Of a stretch of 64,000 nucleotides of DNA, positions 34,361 to 42,050 are shown one piece after another; the stretch's first letter is position 1, and each line of letters starts with the position of its first letter. The notes under the pieces were generated by a model that ran no database searches, was not told the origin of the DNA, and saw nothing but the letters and a program-made list of their open reading frames with translations. The DNA is from Rubellimicrobium arenae (GTDB lineage Bacteria; Pseudomonadota; Alphaproteobacteria; Rhodobacterales; Rhodobacteraceae): NCBI RefSeq assembly GCF_017916275.1, contig NZ_JAFMST010000008.1:1-64000 (forward strand), given 5' to 3'. A program made the position numbers and the translations under genes.

Positions 34361-35347
34361 TCACACCAGGCCGGCCTGCCGGAACAGGTCCCGGAGATCC
34401 GCCTCGGGCCGCGCGCCGAAATGCGAGATGACCTCGGTCGCGGCGACGCAGCCCATCCGGCCCGCGGTCTCGAGCCCCTGCCCCGTCGCGAGGCCGTACA
34501 GGAATCCCGCGGCGAAGAGGTCGCCCGCGCCCGTCGCATCCACGGGCACGACACGATGGACGGGGATGGTGGCCCGCTCCTCGCCGCGCAGGAGGATGAC
34601 CTCGTCGCCCGAACGGGTGCAGACCACGAGGCCGCAGTCCTGGGCCGCCATGCGGAGCGCGTCGTCGAGGTTGCACTGGTAGAGCGATTCCCATTCGTGC
34701 TGGTTGCCGATCACATAGTCGAGGTCGCGCACGAGGCGACGGAAATCCGTCCGGTGCCGGTCGACGCAGAACGGGTCCGACAGCGCGATGCCCGCCTGCC
34801 CGCCGCCCCCGTGCGTGATCCGCGCGGCGGTCTCGAAGGCGTCCTTGCCGGTGGGCTTGTCGTACAGGTAGCCTTCGAGGAACAGGATGTCGGCATGGGC
34901 GCAGACCGCCTCGGGCACGTCCTCGGGCGACAGTTCGGACGAGATGCCGAGATAGGTGTTCATCGACCTTTCCCCGTCCGGGGACACGAAGATCATCGAC
35001 CGGGAGGTCGGGAGGTCCGCGCCCGCGACCGGCGGGTTCGGGAAATGGCTGCCCTCGGCGGCGAAGGATTCGGCGTAGAAGCGGCCCAGCGGGTCGTCCT
35101 TGACCCGCCCGATGAAGGCCGTGCGCAGCCCCAGGTTGCCCAGGCCCGCCATCGTGTTGGCGACCGACCCGCCGGGAACCTGCCGGGGCCGCCCCATGGC
35201 GGTGTAGAGCTCCTCGGCCCGGTCCCGCTCGATGAGCTGCATGATGCCCTTTTCGATCTTCATGCGGTCGAGAAAGGCGTCGTCGGTTTCCGAGAAGACG
35301 TCCACGATGGCATTCCCGATGCCGATGACGTGGTAGCGGTCGGTCAC
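34361..35347 (-). CDS. PfkB-family kinase, probable adenosine kinase
   Basis: A 328-residue ribokinase-family enzyme. The N-terminus GIGNAIVDVFSETDD, the PGGSVANTMAGLGNLG substrate segment, and the C-terminal VDATGAGDLFAAGFL (catalytic Asp and anion hole) are typical of the adenosine-kinase-like group in Rhodobacteraceae. GTG start at 35347 overlaps the nth stop by four bases. It is probably a purine-salvage enzyme and unrelated to the amino-sugar operon 114 bases downstream. Confidence 0.85.
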   Translation of the reverse strand: MTDRYHVIGIGNAIVDVFSETDDAFLDRMKIEKGIMQLIERDRAEELYTAMGRPRQVPGGSVANTMAGLGNLGLRTAFIGRVKDDPLGRFYAESFAAEGSHFPNPPVAGADLPTSRSMIFVSPDGERSMNTYLGISSELSPEDVPEAVCAHADILFLEGYLYDKPTGKDAFETAARITHGGGGQAGIALSDPFCVDRHRTDFRRLVRDLDYVIGNQHEWESLYQCNLDDALRMAAQDCGLVVCTRSGDEVILLRGEERATIPVHRVVPVDATGAGDLFAAGFLYGLATGQGLETAGRMGCVAATEVISHFGARPEADLRDLFRQAGLV

Positions 35348-35988
35348 GTGGTCTTCTCCTCGAAGGTGCAAAGGTCGCGGATCAGGCAGTCCGGGCACCT
35401 GGGCTTGCGCGCCACGCAGGTGTAGCGGCCATGCAGGATCAGCCAATGGTGCGAAAGCTGCTGGTATTCGACGGGAACGTGGTTCTCGAGCGCGCGCTCC
35501 ACGGCGACGACATCTGCGCCCAGGGCCACGCCGACCCGGTTGGAGACCCGGAAGACATGCGTGTCCACCGGCTGGGACGGAAAGCCCCACCACATGTTCA
35601 GGACCACGTTGGCGGTCTTGCGCCCGACGCCCGGCAGCGCCTCGAGGGCGGCGCGGGAGGAGGGCACCTCGCCCCCGTGCCGCTCCACGAGGAGGCGGGA
35701 CAGGGCGATTACGTTCTTGGCCTTGTTGCGGTAAAGGCCGATCGTGCGGATGTGGGGGATCAGCCCCTCCTCGCCCAGGGCCAGCATCTTCTCGGGCGTG
35801 TCGGCGATCGGGAACAGGTCGCGGGTGGCCTTGTTCACGCTGGCGTCGGTCGCCTGCGCCGAAAGCGCCACGGCCACCAGGAGGGTAAAGGCGTTGAGGT
35901 GCTCCAGCTCGCCCTTGGGAAGGGGGTTGGCGGCGCGGAAGCGCCGGAAGACCTCGATCTGCTCGGAGTAGCTGAGTTGGCGGGACAT
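35344..35988 (-). CDS. nth: Endonuclease III, base-excision repair
   Basis: A 214-residue DNA glycosylase/AP lyase for oxidised pyrimidines. The helix-hairpin-helix LPGVGRKTANVVL holds catalytic Lys124; Asp142 lies in VDTHVFRVSNR. The iron-sulfur cluster ligands C-x6-C-x2-C-x5-C are at the C-terminus (CVARKPRCPDCLIRDLC). ATG at 35988 (MSRQLSYSE) gives the usual length; the frame is open to 36024. Confidence 0.96.
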   Translation of the reverse strand: MSRQLSYSEQIEVFRRFRAANPLPKGELEHLNAFTLLVAVALSAQATDASVNKATRDLFPIADTPEKMLALGEEGLIPHIRTIGLYRNKAKNVIALSRLLVERHGGEVPSSRAALEALPGVGRKTANVVLNMWWGFPSQPVDTHVFRVSNRVGVALGADVVAVERALENHVPVEYQQLSHHWLILHGRYTCVARKPRCPDCLIRDLCTFEEKTT

Positions 35989-36091
35989 CGCGACGGGTAT
36001 GCCCGCCCCGGTCGCAACCCGCAAGTTCCGGGTCGCGGGCCGGGGGCCCCTCCCCTACAGTCCGGGACGCCACCAGATGGACGGCCATGCC

Positions 36092-36943
36092 ATGGACCAG
36101 AGCAGCTACCATTACGACGTCATGCGCCGCGCGATCGACCTGATCGACCGTGCCGAGCAGCCGATGAGCCTCGAGGAGATCGCGGCGGCGATGCACATGA
36201 GCCCCGGGCATTTCCAGCGGCTGTTCTCGGCCTGGGCCGGCGTGTCCCCCAAGCGCTACCAGCAGTATCTCGCGCTGGGGCACGCCAAGGCGCTGCTGCG
36301 CGACCGCCGGGCGGTGCTGGACGTCGCGCAGGAGGTGGGGCTGTCGGGGCCGTCGCGGTTGCATGACCTGTTCGTGCGGTGGGAGGCCATGACTCCGGGC
36401 GAGTTCGCGCGCGGCGGCGAGGGCGTCGCGATCCGCGCCGGCCGGTTCGAGACCCCCTTCGGCCCCGCCGTGGCGATGGCGACCGACCAGGGGCTCTGCG
36501 GCCTGGGCTTCGCCGCCGAGCAGGGGGAGGCGGCCGTGCGCGCCGACCTGGCCGCCCGCTGGCCCGGCGCCGCCGTCACGGAGGACCCGCAGGCGGTCCG
36601 GCCCTGGGTCGAGGCGGCCTTCGCCGGGGGCGGCCGGCCCCGGCTCCACTTGGTCGGAGCGCCGTTCCAGATCAAGGTCTGGGAGGCGCTCCTGACGATC
36701 CCCCCGGGCCACGTGGCCACCTATGGGGAGATCGCCCGGGCCATCGGGCACCCCAAGGCCGTGCGGGCCGTGGGGACGGCCGTCGGACGCAATCCGGTGT
36801 CCTGGCTCATTCCCTGCCATCGCGCGCTGCGGACGACCGGGGCCCTGGGCGGCTATCACTGGGGCCTGCCGGTCAAGCGCGCCATGCTGGCCTGGGAGGC
36901 GGCCCGCGCCGACTCCGGCGAACCTGAGCGGGGCGCCGCCTAG
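36092..36943 (+). CDS. AraC-type HTH fused to O6-methylguanine-DNA methyltransferase
   Basis: About 283 residues. Residues 10-105 form an AraC-type HTH (MSLEEIAAAMHMSPGHFQRLFSAWAG). Residues 115-275 form a methyltransferase with active Cys242 in WLIPCHRAL and the recognition helix YGEIARAIGHPKAVRAVG. It is Ada without the N-terminal zinc domain whose cysteine repairs phosphotriesters and triggers the switch. ATG at 36092 or at 36077; neither has a strong ribosome-binding site. It probably repairs O6-methylguanine and may still bind DNA. Confidence 0.88.
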   Translation: MDQSSYHYDVMRRAIDLIDRAEQPMSLEEIAAAMHMSPGHFQRLFSAWAGVSPKRYQQYLALGHAKALLRDRRAVLDVAQEVGLSGPSRLHDLFVRWEAMTPGEFARGGEGVAIRAGRFETPFGPAVAMATDQGLCGLGFAAEQGEAAVRADLAARWPGAAVTEDPQAVRPWVEAAFAGGGRPRLHLVGAPFQIKVWEALLTIPPGHVATYGEIARAIGHPKAVRAVGTAVGRNPVSWLIPCHRALRTTGALGGYHWGLPVKRAMLAWEAARADSGEPERGAA

Positions 36944-37051
36944 ACCAGCGGGAACATAGTTATCAGGCGGGCGTTATCGCATATCAGTGAGGTTCCGGTC
37001 ATACGGACCGGGCCAGGGCGTCGCTGCGCCCGATCTTGAAGGAACGAACAG

Positions 37052-37705
37052 ATGGCATTCGAACGACTCACCCTTTCGGTCATGGCCGCCTCGGTGCTGG
37101 CCCTTGCGGCCTGCCAGGCTCCGGCCCCCGGCCAGGACGTCAGTCAGACCCGCAACGGCGCCGCCGTCGGCGCGGGCATCGGCGCGCTGGCGGGCGCCCT
37201 CACCGGCGACAACCCCGAAGAGCGGGTGCGGAACGCGGCCATCGGCGCCGCCGTCCTGGGCGCGGCGGGCGCCGGCGTCGGGGCCGTCCTTGACCGGCAG
37301 GAAGCGGAACTGCGCGCCGAACTCGGCAGCGGCACCGTGACCAACACCGGCAACCAGCTGATCGTCACGCTGCCCCAGGACATTCTGTTCGGCACGGATT
37401 CGGCTTCGGTTTCGCTGCAGTCGCAGCAGGATCTCCGCGCGGTGGCGAATTCGCTCAACAACTACCCGAACACGACCGTCAACGTGGTCGGCCATACGGA
37501 CAACACCGGCGACGCCGCCTACAACCAGGACCTGTCCGAGCGCCGTGCCCAGGCCGTGGCCCAGGTTCTCATCGGCAGCGGCGTGTCCCCGGCCCGGGTC
37601 AACACGATCGGCCGCGGCGAGGATGCGCCCATCGCCTCCAACCAGACGGTCGCCGGCCGCGCGCAGAATCGGCGGGTTGAGATCATCATCACGCCGAACC
37701 AGTAA
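37052..37705 (+). CDS. OmpA-family lipoprotein with glycine zipper
   Basis: A 217-residue lipoprotein. The lipobox LAAC ends at Cys21. A glycine-zipper region follows (GAAVGAGIGALAGALTG and AAIGAAVLGAAGAGVGAVL), then an OmpA domain with the peptidoglycan-binding stretch VVGHTDNTGDAAYNQDLSERRA and the end NRRVEIIITP. It is probably anchored in the outer membrane and bound to peptidoglycan. It is a single-gene unit with a clear terminator 28 bases after the stop. Confidence 0.92.
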   Translation: MAFERLTLSVMAASVLALAACQAPAPGQDVSQTRNGAAVGAGIGALAGALTGDNPEERVRNAAIGAAVLGAAGAGVGAVLDRQEAELRAELGSGTVTNTGNQLIVTLPQDILFGTDSASVSLQSQQDLRAVANSLNNYPNTTVNVVGHTDNTGDAAYNQDLSERRAQAVAQVLIGSGVSPARVNTIGRGEDAPIASNQTVAGRAQNRRVEIIITPNQ

Positions 37706-37733
37706 CCGCTGGTCGCAGATCCATGACAGGAAG

Positions 37734-37763
37734 GGCCGCAGGGGTGATCCCTGCGGCCTTTTT
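37734..37763 (+). terminator. Rho-independent terminator after the OmpA-family gene
   Basis: GGCCGCAGGG (37734-37743), a five-base loop, CCCTGCGGCC (37749-37758), then TTTTT. The stem is perfect over 10 base pairs. Confidence 0.9.
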
Positions 37764-38482
37764 CATGCGACCCGGCCCTGCGCGGCCGGGTTGGGATGGA
37801 GCAGGGGCAGCAGGATCGGGCATCGTCCGGCAGCAGGTCGCTAGCTTCCGCTCGACTTACGCTTGCCCCTGCTGCCTCGGGATCCGACGCGGCCCCGGAG
37901 ATCGCATAGATGGCAGGGAGCAAGCGCCGATCTGGTCCATGACCCTGGGGTTGTGCGGGGGCGGACGGGCCGCACCATCCTGCTCCGGGCCAGCACCCTG
38001 CGGCCCACCGCGGCGCCCGCTGGACACCTCGGATCGCCCGGGCGCAGCAGTGCCCTCCGGAGGAATCCCGTGGCCCCCCACGGCCGGACCTGGGCGACCT
38101 GTCCCCTGATCGGTTCACATTGCAGGCCAGCGGGGCGCCCGTCTCCGGAACGCGGCACCCGGACTGAAGGGCGTCGCCGATGCATCGGCCCAGGGACGCG
38201 GGTGTCGCGATCGACGCAGGCCGTGGCGCGGCCTCCGACGGAGGCGAGCGTCGCCGTGGCGATTGCCTGGCAATGCGACGGCCACGAGCCGCTGGCCTTC
38301 CTCCAAGACCCGAGCGAGCGCCTCGGGACGCCGGAAAAGCGCTACGCGGCACCGGTCGGGCGGGTCCAGCGAGAGCAGGCGCAGGACGGCCAGAGGCTCA
38401 CGGCGCCGGGATCGCCGAGGCTGCCGATGTGGCAGGAGGGCGCCGGTGTCCTGTCGGTAGGCTCGGCTTTCGACAAGACGAA
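37764..38482. other. About 720 bases without a credible gene
   Basis: Both strands are open for long distances because of the GC content, but the translations are Arg/Pro/Gly-rich and lack recognisable motifs, and no start with a ribosome-binding site stands out. The stretch lies between two convergent terminators. A short GC-rich phrase, CCCCTGCTGCCT (about 37865), also appears near 55386. I cannot say whether this is a decayed gene or plain spacer. Confidence 0.35.
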
Positions 38483-38508
38483 CGCCCGCCTGATCTCTCA
38501 GGCGGGCG
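38483..38508 (-). terminator. Terminator of the F0 operon
   Basis: CGCCCGCCTGA (38483-38493), a four-base loop, TCAGGCGGGCG (38498-38508), a perfect 11-base-pair stem. Read on the minus strand, it is followed by TTCGTCTTGTC. It lies about 140 bases after the atpF stop. Confidence 0.75.
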
Positions 38509-38648
38509 CGTCCATGATCTTGCTAGGGTTGGCCAGATGGCAAGGCAAGGCTGGCAGATCAAACTCCTCCTGCCCTACCCATGCGCCGGGACAGGGCGGC
38601 TCGTAGCACGATCCCGCCCGCGCCCGATGCATATGGCGCCGGATGGCG

Positions 38649-39215
38649 TCAGTGCAGGCGGTCGGCCACGGTCCCGATCGACTCCTCGATCAGTTGGGCG
38701 CGGGCAGCCGGCGTAAGCTGGGCGGCCAGCACCTCCTGAGCGGCGGCGACGGCCACCGTCACCGCGCGGTCGCGCACTTCGCGGATCGCCTTGGCCTCGG
38801 CGGCCGCGATCTGCTCCTCGGCGGAGGCGAGGCGGCGCTGGACGGCGCGGGCCGCGTCCTCCTTGGCCTGGGCGGCGGCGCGCTCGGCCTCGGCGCGGGC
38901 GTCGGTCACGATCCGTTCGGCCTGGGCAGCCATCTCCTGGCGCTTGCGGTCGAAGGAGGCGACGAGCTGCTGCGCCTCTTCGCGCAGGGCGCGGGCTTCG
39001 GCGATCTCGCGGCGGATCCCGTCCGCGCGGCGGTCGAGCAGGGCCGACAGCTTGCCGGGTACGCCGGCGTAGATCATGATCGCCAGCACCAGAAGGAACG
39101 CCAGCAGCACGATGAAGTTCGTGTTATGGAGCGAGAAGAACCCGTACTCCGCATGGTCCTGCGCAAGCGCAGGCGTGGCCGCGAGAAGCGCGACGACGGT
39201 TGCGAGCTTTCTCAT
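38649..39215 (-). CDS. atpF: ATP synthase F0 subunit b
   Basis: A 188-residue stator subunit. It starts MRKLATVVALLAATPALAQ, which looks like a cleavable signal, then one membrane helix (about 33-51) and a long charged coiled coil rich in Ala, Glu and Arg. It links F1 to the a subunit in the membrane. It follows the b' gene with a one-base gap. Confidence 0.92.
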   Translation of the reverse strand: MRKLATVVALLAATPALAQDHAEYGFFSLHNTNFIVLLAFLLVLAIMIYAGVPGKLSALLDRRADGIRREIAEARALREEAQQLVASFDRKRQEMAAQAERIVTDARAEAERAAAQAKEDAARAVQRRLASAEEQIAAAEAKAIREVRDRAVTVAVAAAQEVLAAQLTPAARAQLIEESIGTVADRLH

Positions 39216-39216
39216 G

Positions 39217-39768
39217 TCAGCCTCCCACACGCTGGGACACGGCGCGGTCCACGGCGACCTCGTCCACCTGCGCGCCCATGACGCGAAGGATCTCGCGGGC
39301 GGCGTCGCGGGCCACCTCGGCCACGCTGGCCTGAGCCTGCGCCTGGATGCCGGCGACGGCGCGGGCGCCTTCGGCGGCACGGGCGTCGATCTGCGCGTCG
39401 GCTTGGGCCAGCGCGGTGTCGAGCTCGGCCTGGATCTGGGCGCGGGTCGCCTGGGCTATGCGGTTCGCTTCGGCGCGGGCGTCGGCCACGGCCTTGTCAT
39501 AGGCGGCCTGCGCGTCGCGGGCCTGCGCCCGGAGGGTTTCGGCGGCGGCGAGGTCGCTGTTGATCGTGCCTTCGCGGGTCGCGATGGTGGAGCCGATGCG
39601 CGGCAGGGCCATCCGGGTCAGGATGAAGTAGATCGCGACCAGCGCGATTACGGCCCAGAAGATCAGGTTGTCGAAATAGGCCGGCTGCAGGAGGGGAATC
39701 GGTCCCTCGGCCGGAACCGCCGTGCCGTGCGTGAGCTCGGCTGCGGCGTCGTGGGCGTCATGCTCCAT
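39217..39768 (-). CDS. atpX: ATP synthase F0 subunit b'
   Basis: A 183-residue second b-type stator subunit as found in photosynthetic bacteria and other alphaproteobacteria. One membrane helix (about 35-55, FDNLIFWAVIALVAIYFILT) precedes an Ala/Gln-rich coiled coil. I start at ATG 39768, seven bases after GAGGAG; an upstream ATG at 39789 would include the ribosome-binding site. Confidence 0.92.
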   Translation of the reverse strand: MEHDAHDAAAELTHGTAVPAEGPIPLLQPAYFDNLIFWAVIALVAIYFILTRMALPRIGSTIATREGTINSDLAAAETLRAQARDAQAAYDKAVADARAEANRIAQATRAQIQAELDTALAQADAQIDARAAEGARAVAGIQAQAQASVAEVARDAAREILRVMGAQVDEVAVDRAVSQRVGG

Positions 39769-39842
39769 CGAAAGCTCCTCGTGGCACAAGCGAAGGCGGC
39801 GGGATATGGACCCCGCCGCCGCTCAGGTCTGGAGTTCGCGGA

Positions 39843-40079
39843 TCAGACTGCGAACAGCAGGAGCAGCGCCACGAGGAAGGCGAAGATGCCGAGGGCTTCG
39901 GCGAAGGCGAGGCCGATGAACAGCGTCGCGGTCTGCGAAGCGGCTGCGGACGGGTTGCGCAGGGCGCCGCCCAGGTAGTTGGCGGCCACGTTGCCCACCC
40001 CGACGGCCGCGATGCCCGAGCCGATGGCCGCGAGGCCAGCGCCCATGAACTGGCCGAGTTCGCCGATATTGCCTTCCAT
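39843..40079 (-). CDS. atpE: ATP synthase F0 subunit c
   Basis: A 78-residue hairpin of two membrane helices forming the proton-driven ring. The polar loop is RNPSA (41-45), and the essential carboxylate is Glu61 in [11 protein letters not shown]. Helix 1 carries the Gly/Ala repeats [17 protein letters not shown]. Confidence 0.97.
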   Translation of the reverse strand: MEGNIGELGQFMGAGLAAIGSGIAAVGVGNVAANYLGGALRNPSAAASQTATLFIGLAFAEALGIFAFLVALLLLFAV

Positions 40080-40119
40080 GATCGTTCTCCTTGAGTGGGA
40101 AGGGTTGGTCCGGATGCCG

Positions 40120-40884
40120 TCAGTGGCCCGGATGCAGCGCGTCCTTGAGGTACACGCAGGTGAGGATGGTGAAGACGTAGGCCTGGATCCCGGCCACGAG
40201 GATCTCGATCCCGTAGATGGCGGCGACGCCGAGGATCGCGAAGGGGCTGATCGCGGCCACCTGGGCAAAGCCCGCGAAGACCTTGATCACGGTGTGGCCC
40301 GCCATGATGTTGCCGGCAAGACGGATGGAGTGGCTGACCGGGCGGACGAAGTAGGAGATGAGCTCGATCACCGCGATGATCGGGCGCAGGAACAGGGGCG
40401 CGTCGGTCATCCAGAACAGGCCCAGGAACTTCTTGCCGTTCAGCACGAAGCCCAGGACCGTCACGAAGATGAACACGCCGAAGCCCAGGACGGCCGTGAC
40501 CGCGATGTGCGAGGTCGCGGTGAAGGACATCGGCAGAAGCCCGAAGAAGTTCGTGAACAGGATGAACAGGAACAGCGTCATGATCAGCGGGAAGAAGCGG
40601 CCGGCGTCATGGCCCGCGACGTCGTCCACCATCTTGCGGATGAAGGAGTAGATCAGCTCGGCCACGGATTGCGCCCGGGTCGGGACGATCGAGCGCGAAC
40701 GGGTCGAGAACACGAACAGGAGGAAGATGGCCAGCACCGCCAGCCCCATCCAGAGCGTGGCGTTGGTAAGCGAGAAGAAGGCCGGGTTGTAGTCCTCTCC
40801 GCCGCCGCCGAAGAGCGGGGTGAGCCGGAACTGGTCGAGCGGATGGAACGTCAGGCCAACTGCTTCATGTGCCGTTTCTTCCAT
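40120..40884 (-). CDS. atpB: ATP synthase F0 subunit a
   Basis: A 254-residue membrane subunit that carries protons to and from the c ring. The essential Arg lies in [14 protein letters not shown]; the C-terminal helix carries the conserved [25 protein letters not shown] at 40884 (MEETAHE) is used; the open frame to 40920 is within atpI. It overlaps the end of atpI by 20 bases. Confidence 0.97.
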   Translation of the reverse strand: MEETAHEAVGLTFHPLDQFRLTPLFGGGGEDYNPAFFSLTNATLWMGLAVLAIFLLFVFSTRSRSIVPTRAQSVAELIYSFIRKMVDDVAGHDAGRFFPLIMTLFLFILFTNFFGLLPMSFTATSHIAVTAVLGFGVFIFVTVLGFVLNGKKFLGLFWMTDAPLFLRPIIAVIELISYFVRPVSHSIRLAGNIMAGHTVIKVFAGFAQVAAISPFAILGVAAIYGIEILVAGIQAYVFTILTCVYLKDALHPGH

Positions 40885-41218
40885 CCTGGCCCTCCTTGCC
40901 GCGGGCCACCTCGGCCTCACGCTTCAGTTGCACTTCCTTGGCCGAGCGGAGCATCGTCTTGACGCCGGCCGCGAGGCCCAAAAACAGAAACAGCACCAGG
41001 AAGATCGGCATCGTCCCCGCCAGGGTGTCGATCCCGTACCCGATGCCGGCGCCGATCATCAGACCGGCCACAAGCTCGATCACCATTCGCCAGGCGAGGT
41101 TCGCCTGCGAGTAGTGCTCCTCCGTATGGGGCTTCGCCGGCGCGCCCCGAGCCTTGGCGAGCCGCTCCTCCAGCGCGTCCAGGCGCGCATCGTGGGAACG
41201 GTCGTCGGGATCGGACAT
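40865..41218 (-). CDS. atpI: ATP synthase assembly protein AtpI
   Basis: A 117-residue protein with a charged N-terminus and two membrane helices (about 47-67 and 71-92) of the AtpI family, thought to help assemble the c ring or move magnesium. First gene of the F0 operon atpI-B-E-X-F; the F1 genes are elsewhere, as is usual in alphaproteobacteria. Confidence 0.88.
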   Translation of the reverse strand: MSDPDDRSHDARLDALEERLAKARGAPAKPHTEEHYSQANLAWRMVIELVAGLMIGAGIGYGIDTLAGTMPIFLVLFLFLGLAAGVKTMLRSAKEVQLKREAEVARGKEGQDGRNGT

Positions 41219-41248
41219 GGGCCTGCCCCCCTCCGGAAGGTCGGTGGG

Positions 41249-41277
41249 GTGCTAGGCGACCCAGCCCACGGAGTCAA
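41249..41277 (-). promoter_or_regulatory. Putative promoter of the F0 operon
   Basis: On the minus strand: TTGACT, a 17-base spacer, TAGCAC, 31 bases before the atpI ATG. The -35 matches the sigma-70 consensus in five of six positions; the -10 is weak but usual for GC-rich genomes. Confidence 0.5.
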
Positions 41278-41512
41278 GCAGAAGCCCCGGCAGCCAACTC
41301 GTTGTTTTCCTTGCAAAGTGGCGGCAGGCAGGCATTTCGTCGGCGCCCCGCGTCGTTCAACCTGTCGGTTGAGCATCGGGTGGAGGGAGCGGGAGGCCGC
41401 GCCTGGACGGCCCGGCTGCGCGGGACACCCGCCCTTTCACGCCCGCGTGGACACTGGCCACCGGGCCGGCTGCCCTCTTGACGCCCGCCGGCGCGGGCCG
41501 GTTAGTCGTCCC

Positions 41513-41875
41513 ATGATGCCCAACCTCGACACCGTCTTCGCAGCGCTGGCCGATCCCACGCGCCGGGCGATCCTGTCCATGCTGCTGGAGGACGACATGG
41601 CGGTCAGCGACGTGGCCAGCGCCTTCCCCGTCTCGCTGGCCGCCGTGTCGAAGCATCTACAGGTCCTGGCGGAGGCCGGGCTGATCAGCCAGGAGAAGCG
41701 CGGACGCATCACCTGGTGCCGGCTCGAGCCCGACGCCCTGCGCGAAGCAAGCACCTGGATGGCGGGGTTCGGGATGATGGAAGCGCTGGACCTCGATGCC
41801 TTCGAACGGTTCCTCGAACGTGAGCTGACCGAGGAGGAGCCGGAGCCCGAGAGCCCGCAGGTCCAGGCCACCTGA
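41513..41875 (+). CDS. ArsR-family transcriptional regulator
   Basis: A 120-residue winged-helix regulator. It starts MMPNLDTVFAALADPTRRAI and contains LAAVSKHLQVLAEAGLISQEKRG, the DNA-binding helix and wing. The metal-binding ELCVCD cysteines are absent, so it does not look like a classical metal sensor; this subgroup often partners an SRPBCC protein, which is not seen here. The ATG at 41513 lies close behind a TTGACG and TTAGTC pair (41478-41507), so the transcript could be leaderless. Confidence 0.88.
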   Translation: MMPNLDTVFAALADPTRRAILSMLLEDDMAVSDVASAFPVSLAAVSKHLQVLAEAGLISQEKRGRITWCRLEPDALREASTWMAGFGMMEALDLDAFERFLERELTEEEPEPESPQVQAT

Positions 41876-41923
41876 CCTGACCGTGGCCGCGCCGACCGGC
41901 CTGAACGTCATCGGGAAGCCACA

Positions 41924-41963
41924 GGACGGCCCGCTTCGGTGACCCCCCTTGGGGCCGCCCTTT
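41924..41963 (+). terminator. Possible terminator after the ArsR gene
   Basis: GGACGGCCC (41924-41932) can pair with GGGCCGCCC (41952-41960), with one mismatch, followed by TTT. The loop is long (19 bases), so this is tentative. It lies 49 bases after the arsR stop. Confidence 0.35.
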
Positions 41964-42050
41964 CCATTCCTCAGGCGATCGGGAATCCGTGGCGCACGCA
42001 GGAGTTGAGCCCCGGGGCGGGGCCAGGTCCCGCGCTCGGGAGAGATCGAC

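Noticed and set aside
34361-36859. An 832-codon minus-strand frame spanning the PfkB, nth and Ada-like region
   Set aside because: Only its end is real (PfkB kinase from the GTG at 35347); the rest is out of frame with nth or antisense to the Ada-like gene.
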